64,000 bases of DNA. Source: Bacillota bacterium (GTDB taxonomy: Bacteria; Bacillota; Desulfotomaculia; Desulfotomaculales; Desulfohalotomaculaceae). Location: positions 124,001-188,000 of the forward strand of contig VENI01000003.1 in assembly GCA_009711615.1 (NCBI GenBank). Direction: 5' to 3'. Shown here one piece after another: positions 59,294 to 64,000 of the stretch. Numbering within the stretch: the stretch's first letter is position 1; the number at the start of each line of letters is the position of its first letter. The notes under the pieces are model-generated. The model was given only the letters and a program-made list of their open reading frames with translations, had not been told where the DNA came from and made no database searches. The position numbers were made by a program, and so were the translations under genes.

Positions 59294-59989
59294 ATGAAGA
59301 AGAAATTAATAGGAATTCTTTTATTAATATTATTTATTGTTATATCCTTTAATGTTTTTCAGTATTTTAGAAGTGCCATTAACTCACAATTATTATCAGG
59401 TTTAGAAGGGACAATTTATTATATTGAAAGAGTGGATGGGGTACGTACTCTATTTAAATCAGACGCTACACTAAAAAATAAAACATTAATTTATAGCCAC
59501 AAAGGTAAAGGAAAAGTTAATGATAATATTTTAGATTTTTATTATGACAAAACCAATAAAACTATTTATTTTATTGCTATGAATAACGGCTCTTGGAGGT
59601 TGTTTTCCTTAAAAGAAGGAGGAAATAAACCGATTTTGCTTCACAAAAAAGATGTCATGACAAATACAGATTATATTAAAAATCAATTTAAAAATCTTAC
59701 TGTTACTTCAAAGCAAGGTTCGCTTTATCTATCGAAAAATGGAAATGAAAAAATTATCAAGGAATTCCATGGTATATATGATAGAAAATTTACTGGGTAT
59801 AACCCTGTTGGATTTTCACCAGATGGAAAATATTTAGTTTATCATTCGATGGAACATTTAACACCCTTTGGAACTATTTTAGAAGTGTTTGTTAAAGATT
59901 CTGTTGGGAACACTTATATAATGGATTTATCAACAATGGAAAGCACCAAATTTATAGATGCTTATGATATCCAATGGATTATAGACTAA
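59294..59989 (+). CDS. Hypothetical membrane-anchored beta-propeller-like protein
   Basis: A 231-residue protein with an N-terminal anchor (about 5-24) and an extracytoplasmic part with short repeats of the TolB/propeller type: GTIYYIERVDGVRTLFKSD, KTIYFIAMNNGSWRLFSL and FSPDGKYLVYHS. No enzyme motif is seen. The AT-rich composition matches the accessory stretch around it. Weak RBS (AAGGTGA). Confidence 0.5.
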   Translation: MKKKLIGILLLILFIVISFNVFQYFRSAINSQLLSGLEGTIYYIERVDGVRTLFKSDATLKNKTLIYSHKGKGKVNDNILDFYYDKTNKTIYFIAMNNGSWRLFSLKEGGNKPILLHKKDVMTNTDYIKNQFKNLTVTSKQGSLYLSKNGNEKIIKEFHGIYDRKFTGYNPVGFSPDGKYLVYHSMEHLTPFGTILEVFVKDSVGNTYIMDLSTMESTKFIDAYDIQWIID

Positions 59990-60004
59990 ATACCATAAGA
60001 GGGT

Positions 60005-60060
60005 GACAGGGGGACGTTTCGGTTGTCTCCTCCAGGAGACAACCGAAACGTCCCCCTGTC
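60005..60060. repeat. REP/REPIN-like 26-bp perfect palindrome
   Basis: Two perfect 26-nt arms (60005-60030 and 60035-60060, starting GACAGGGGGACG) around a TCCA loop. The right arm is followed by a 12-bp direct duplication, CCCCTGTCTCTG (60053-60076). It is much more GC-rich than its surroundings and encodes nothing. It is typical of REP-type hairpins moved by Y1 (RAYT) transposases; no transposase gene is in the window. Confidence 0.7.
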
Positions 60061-60124
60061 TCTGCCCCTGTCTCTGCAAATCGGGCAAGCGTGGAAACTG
60101 GCCCCTACTCATTTTGAATTCTTT

Positions 60125-62317
60125 TTATTTATCTACTTTTAACAAACTTACCACTGCTGACGCGGCGTTACCCTTGGTTATTTTGCTATTAGGTGAAAAT
60201 TTACCTTCAATCGGTTGCTGCAGGTTTAACCCAATGCTTAACGCGGCGTAACCTTTCCATTGACTAGGTATTTCACTGGCATCACGTAGATTTAACTTAT
60301 AAACGTTATTTAATTTGGCGGCGCCGTCATAGTCCAATGTATTAATTAAGTAACGGGCCAGCTCTAATTTAGTTATATCCTGGTCTAAATCAGTTGTGTT
60401 GTTGTTGATAATTCCTAATTCCAGTGCAGCGTCAACAATTCTTTTCTTGTTATCATCGTAAGGCAGTTCCACATGCCAACCTCGGGCTGCTATCAACCAA
60501 GCCAGTGCTTCCAATTTGGTAATGTTACTGTTGGGATAAAACTTGTTGTCACTGCTTTTAATAATATTGGCCTGGGCCAATAGATAGATGTCCTCTTTTG
60601 CTGGATGTCCTTTAATATCACTGAACTGTTTTGTTGGTTTGGGAGGGATTGGTTTTCCCTGTCTATCTATCAGTTTTCCTGTTTTGGCGTCCATCATATA
60701 TGACCCTAGGTTTTGCAGATGATAGGCCAAGTGAATTTCAGGTTGATCTTCTCTGAAGTGCAGGCGCAGGTAATTAAGTGAGAACTGGCCTTCATTTATA
60801 AAGTTATCTGCTGCTTTATCTTGATCAATTAAACCGGATGGTTTTGGAAAATCCAACTGCCACCAATTCATACGGTAGTTGGTAATATTTCCTGTGAAAG
60901 GGTCAACCCGTACTTCAAAACCATTATCCGGGAAGGGAATGTCACTAACCATTCTAACGTAATTGAAGTTGTACCTGCGAGGTAGCACTTCATCTTTAAT
61001 ATTGATTTCATCCACATAAGACTGTTCCAACTTTATTTCTGAAAACCGTTTGTTCTGTAGTTTTTTAATAAAATTAGCAGCAATTTTTTCTGCTTCTTCT
61101 TTAGTAACTTTCACATTTTCTTTGCTTAGTTCTCCGTATTTATACTGCCGTTCCAATTCCGTATTCCAGTTATTAAAAGCCACCAACTCTCCATTAATGG
61201 CATCGACCACAGCTTGACAAGAACCGTTTTTGCCACTCCAGCGGAAATTCCACTGCCTTTGTTTTGGATAGAGGTAGTTTTTGCTTAAGCGGGTTTCATT
61301 TAACTGATAGTCTTTAGGGATATCAACTATCTCTTTAGCATATTCAAGGGCTTTTTTAGAGCTGATAATATTTTCTATCTCATCCACTTCTTCCTGCTCT
61401 GCAGGTGAAAGTTCCTGTTTGTCAGTACTGCCCATGCCTCTTGCCGAGTCCATCTCCTTGTAATAATAACGGGCATTTTCAATTATCTCTCCGGTTAGAG
61501 CATCTATATAAAGGGAGGAACCATTTTTAACTCGATAAACCAGCTCCACTGGAACGTCATCTTCGTTATATCTATGGGGACGGAAATACACCAGTTCCAC
61601 TTCTTTACTAAAGATATCTTCTGCCTGTTGCTTGGAAATTTTATTTCGGGCTGCAGGGAACTGCTGCTTTTCATCCCAATTGTTTTTATAACCTACCAGT
61701 TCACCAGTGTTAGCGTTTATTCGTACGTAAATATTATTTTCCGGGAAGGTAATGTGGTTAGCCACCCGCTCAAACTTGTAAGAATACTCTGCAGGGCCTC
61801 TGCGGACAATGGAAAAAGAACGTTCATTTTCCGGGTTTAGCCGAGTTTGAGGGAAATAGTCTGGTGCCAATTTCCCCCCCCATTCTTTGGCAAACTTGGT
61901 TGCTTCCTGATAACTAAATTTCGGTAATCCGATGAATTCTTCCTGGCCTGGGGGGTCTTGTTTCCAGCGGTTCATATTTAGCACCTTTCCGGTTATGGCA
62001 TTAATGCGAACAGTTATACTGCCCCTTGGCTCCTGAGATTTATGCCAATTTAAATTCCATTCAACCCTTCCGTCATAAGAATTTAAATTGCTTTCAAAAC
62101 GGTCGTATTCATCGCCGATGTTAAACAAACTCTTTGCCTTTACAATGGCATCATTAAGGGAAATTGTTGCCTGAGGAACCTGTCCTTCTTTTACTTTTTC
62201 AACTGCTATTGGTTTTGCAGCTAATTTTGTCTCAGAATTAGCCAGTGCTATAGCTGGGCTAAACAGTATGCTAGCCGTAAGGCATCCTGCTGTGATAGAA
62301 ATTACCGTTTTCTTCAT
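60125..62317 (-). CDS. Secreted PepSY-like repeat protein with SLH domains
   Basis: A 730-residue exported protein with a signal peptide (about 1-26, ending ALA). The body consists of about six PepSY/YcdB-like repeats, each with a strand such as ITVRINAITGKVLNM, IYVRINANTGELVGY, LYIDALTGEIIEN or FEVRVDPFTGNITNY. The C terminus has SLH-type cell-wall anchoring modules (FSDIKGHPAKEDIYLLAQANII; LRDASEIPSQWKGYAAL). It probably sits on the S-layer or cell wall; PepSY repeats often bind or inhibit peptidases. Good site AAGGAAGGTG. It is divergent from the riboswitch-controlled gene. Confidence 0.82.
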   Translation of the reverse strand: MKKTVISITAGCLTASILFSPAIALANSETKLAAKPIAVEKVKEGQVPQATISLNDAIVKAKSLFNIGDEYDRFESNLNSYDGRVEWNLNWHKSQEPRGSITVRINAITGKVLNMNRWKQDPPGQEEFIGLPKFSYQEATKFAKEWGGKLAPDYFPQTRLNPENERSFSIVRRGPAEYSYKFERVANHITFPENNIYVRINANTGELVGYKNNWDEKQQFPAARNKISKQQAEDIFSKEVELVYFRPHRYNEDDVPVELVYRVKNGSSLYIDALTGEIIENARYYYKEMDSARGMGSTDKQELSPAEQEEVDEIENIISSKKALEYAKEIVDIPKDYQLNETRLSKNYLYPKQRQWNFRWSGKNGSCQAVVDAINGELVAFNNWNTELERQYKYGELSKENVKVTKEEAEKIAANFIKKLQNKRFSEIKLEQSYVDEINIKDEVLPRRYNFNYVRMVSDIPFPDNGFEVRVDPFTGNITNYRMNWWQLDFPKPSGLIDQDKAADNFINEGQFSLNYLRLHFREDQPEIHLAYHLQNLGSYMMDAKTGKLIDRQGKPIPPKPTKQFSDIKGHPAKEDIYLLAQANIIKSSDNKFYPNSNITKLEALAWLIAARGWHVELPYDDNKKRIVDAALELGIINNNTTDLDQDITKLELARYLINTLDYDGAAKLNNVYKLNLRDASEIPSQWKGYAALSIGLNLQQPIEGKFSPNSKITKGNAASAVVSLLKVDK

Positions 62318-62527
62318 TATTTCTCTAACACCTTCCTTATTAGTTACTTTTTAACTTTTATGACGGATAAGTACTGAAAAAGGTTTCGCTAACTTTATGA
62401 AAAATTTAAAAAAGTTTTATATAAAATTTAGGAAGTTTTTGTTGATATAGGTAATGTAATGTTATACAATGCAGGAAAAAGGTACCATATATAAGTAGGA
62501 CAAATGTACTATAGCAATTTTGATCTG

Positions 62528-62604
62528 AAAAAGGCAAACCTGTCGAAAGATAGGGATGCAAAGCCATGGGTCTAAACCAAAAGAAGGTATGACTGCCAGG
62601 TTGA
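62528..62604 (+). ncRNA. Cyclic di-GMP-I (GEMM) riboswitch
   Basis: The core is easily recognised: GGCAAACC (62533), a GAAA tetraloop, GGGATGCAAAGCCA, GGGTCTAAACC, then ATGACTGCCAGGTTG. These include the conserved AAAGCC joining strand and the tetraloop-receptor parts. A promoter candidate with TTATAC lies near 62460. It regulates the gene downstream on plus, a stand-alone receiver protein. Confidence 0.92.
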
Positions 62605-62610
62605 TTATAA

Positions 62611-62638
62611 AAGCGGGGCAGAGCCCTGCTTTTTTTAT
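62611..62638 (+). terminator. Expression-platform terminator of the c-di-GMP riboswitch
   Basis: AAGCGGGGC (62611-62619), AGA loop, GCCCTGCTT (62623-62631), then T. It starts seven bases after the aptamer, so ligand binding can control termination. Confidence 0.85.
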
Positions 62639-62739
62639 ACAAGTATTATATAAAAAATTAAAGAATTACCTGAAGAAAATCGCCGAGATGATTTTTTAGG
62701 ATTGAAGCCAAAATTTTAAATAGTGTTTAGGGGGATTTT

Positions 62740-63096
62740 ATGAACATCTTAATTGTTGATGATTCAAATTTCATGAGGATGCAGTTAAGAAGGATGGTGG
62801 AAGCCGAAGGTCATGTGGTGGTGGGGGAATCGGAAAACGGTGCCAAAGCCGTTACCGATTATCACAACTGTAATCCTGACCTGGTACTAATGGACATCAC
62901 TATGGATACAATGGATGGTATTGAAGCCACCAGTGAAATTAAAAAAATTAACAGTCAGGCAAAGATAATTGTCTGTTCTGCAATGGGCCAAGAGGCTATG
63001 GTGAGAAAGGCCATTGCTGCTGGGGCCTGTGATTTTATAGTAAAGCCAGTAACAAAAGATAGGTTTATTAAATCTATTAATAACATAGCATGCTGA
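62740..63096 (+). CDS. CheY-like stand-alone response regulator
   Basis: A 118-residue single receiver domain. Acidic pair Asp7-Asp8 (IVDDS), phospho-acceptor Asp52 (LVLMDITM), Ser80 and Lys102 (VKPV) are all present. There is no output domain, as in CheY, so it would act by binding a partner such as the flagellar motor. It sits 100 bp after a c-di-GMP riboswitch and terminator and is therefore likely controlled by c-di-GMP. GGGGGAT precedes the ATG. No che or flagellar genes are in the window. Confidence 0.9.
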   Translation: MNILIVDDSNFMRMQLRRMVEAEGHVVVGESENGAKAVTDYHNCNPDLVLMDITMDTMDGIEATSEIKKINSQAKIIVCSAMGQEAMVRKAIAAGACDFIVKPVTKDRFIKSINNIAC

Positions 63097-63110
63097 TTTT
63101 TTAAGCCGTA

Positions 63111-64000
63111 CTATTCTTTAGTACGGCTCATATTATGCACTTTTTCTTCATCTGGGTTAATGGTAATGGTTTGCTGATTTTCATAAATAACCATTCCCGG
63201 TTTAGCACCGTTTGGTTTGTGTACATGTTTAACGAAAGTATAGTCCACCGGCACACTGCTTGACTGCCTAGCTTTACTGTGGTATGCGGCCAGTACTGCT
63301 GCCTGCTCAAGTGTGGTGGGAGGTACGTCGCCCCCTTCGGTTCGAATTACCACATGGGAACCTGGTATTTCTTTGGTATGCAGCCAAATGTCAGTGGCTT
63401 GGGCAATACGCTGGGTAAGATAATCGTTTTGGCGGTTGTTTTTACCCACCAAAATGGTAAAACCATCCATAGATTGGTATTCCATTGGTTGTGGCTTAGA
63501 GCGCTTTTTATCTTTCTTCTTGGTTTTATCAAAACTTTTGGGTTTTAGATAACCCTGTGATACTAACTCGGTCTTGGTTTCTTCTAAATCAATGATGCTA
63601 CTGGCATGACGTACAGCAGTATCAACGCCTTCCAGGTAAGACAACTCTTCTTCTGCTTGAGACAACTGCTCTTTGACAGCTACGGTAGTCTTTTTGGCCT
63701 TGTTATATTTTTTGAAATACGCCTGTACATTTTCAGAGGGTGTTTTTTGTGGGTTTAGTTCAATATTTACCTTATTATAATTTGGGTGATAATAATTCTC
63801 CAATTGAACTTTTTTCAGGCCCTTTTCTAACAGGTGCATGTTTGCAGTGAGCAGTTCTCCGAATAAGCGGTAATCATCTGCTTGGTCAGCCTGGTGCAAA
63901 CTTTTTTTAAACTTAGGTATTTTTTTCTTAAGCCGGTTGATCTCGCTACTGACAATAGTTAACAGCGACTGCTTTTTAGCTTGCAGCTTTTCTAACTGTT
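63111..64000 (-). CDS. rqcH: RqcH/NFACT-family ribosome quality-control protein (5' end outside window)
   Basis: The frame is open to the right edge, giving the C-terminal 296 residues. The coiled-coil helix (KLQAKKQSLLTIVSSEINRL and the EELSYLEG arm) and the NFACT-R domain (DGFTILVGKNNRQNDYLT, DIWLHTKEIPGSHVVI, YTFVKHVHKPNGAKPGMV) are clear. In Bacillus RqcH adds C-terminal alanine tails to stalled nascent chains on 50S subunits; related proteins were earlier called fibronectin-binding proteins. Internal methionine-type starts around 63899 are not real starts. Confidence 0.93.
   Translation of the reverse strand, partial: QLEKLQAKKQSLLTIVSSEINRLKKKIPKFKKSLHQADQADDYRLFGELLTANMHLLEKGLKKVQLENYYHPNYNKVNIELNPQKTPSENVQAYFKKYNKAKKTTVAVKEQLSQAEEELSYLEGVDTAVRHASSIIDLEETKTELVSQGYLKPKSFDKTKKKDKKRSKPQPMEYQSMDGFTILVGKNNRQNDYLTQRIAQATDIWLHTKEIPGSHVVIRTEGGDVPPTTLEQAAVLAAYHSKARQSSSVPVDYTFVKHVHKPNGAKPGMVIYENQQTITINPDEEKVHNMSRTKE

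Noticed and set aside
60003-60251. 82-codon ORF over the palindrome
   Set aside because: Its sequence is created by the REP-like palindrome and the end of the SLH gene on the other strand.
63104-63128. Hairpin AGCCGTACT/AGTACGGCT as terminator between the receiver gene and rqcH
   Set aside because: The stem is good, but neither strand has a T-tract after it and it lies within the last codons of rqcH.

Overview
The window looks like a chromosome segment of an anaerobic, endospore-forming Firmicute of the clostridial Peptococcaceae/Desulfotomaculum type. The reasons are sporulation-type genes (YunB, a BofC-like protein, a SpoIID-domain protein), a three-gene [FeFe] hydrogenase operon, PyrR-controlled pyrimidine genes with the PyrK/PyrD pair, strong AGGAGG ribosome binding sites, many TTG starts, and moderately low GC content. 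The genus is an inference; there is no rRNA in the window.

Layout. 1-3807 (minus): a signalling operon of a small unknown protein, a double-domain KaiC-like ATPase and a PAS histidine kinase that runs off the left edge. 4049-11293 (plus): four overlapping genes for a UvrD-like but motif-poor P-loop protein, an intact UvrD/Rep helicase, a stand-alone Fe-S PD-(D/E)XK nuclease and RecJ. Together they resemble a split AddAB with a single nuclease, and this is the best candidate here for an undescribed system. 11474-17000: HtpX (apparently with an AUA start), a CRP/FNR regulator, a class A penicillin-binding protein and TyrRS. 17233-24726: YunB, a beta-lactamase-like protein, an NSS transporter with its tiny MetS-like partner, and HydA, HydB and HydC.

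25235-42708 (plus) is mostly conserved housekeeping: nadE, yebC, ruvCAB, queH, a SpoIID protein, queA, tgt, yajC, secD, secF, an ACT/PFL pair, a DksA-type zinc-finger protein, lspA and rluD. QueH, QueA and Tgt are three steps of queuosine tRNA modification. 42701-45823 (minus) holds a DUF441 protein, a phosphosulfolactate synthase-like protein with a structured RNA leader, and an MFS transporter.

46232-56983 is the complete UMP pathway: promoter, PyrR attenuator, pyrR, second attenuator, pyrB, pyrC, carA, carB, pyrK, pyrD, pyrF, pyrE. 56984-60120 is a more AT-rich accessory stretch with a methyltransferase remnant, a LysE-type exporter, a LUD protein, hypothetical proteins and a long palindromic repeat. 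60125-64000 contains an S-layer/PepSY-repeat protein, a c-di-GMP-I riboswitch with a terminator ahead of a stand-alone receiver protein, and the C-terminal part of an RqcH/NFACT protein running off the right edge.

The window also contains a family of short intergenic repeats built on AGGAGTCAG and AGTCAGAAT, found at eight sites, mostly just after stop codons. No rRNA, tRNA, CRISPR array, insertion sequence or prophage was recognised.
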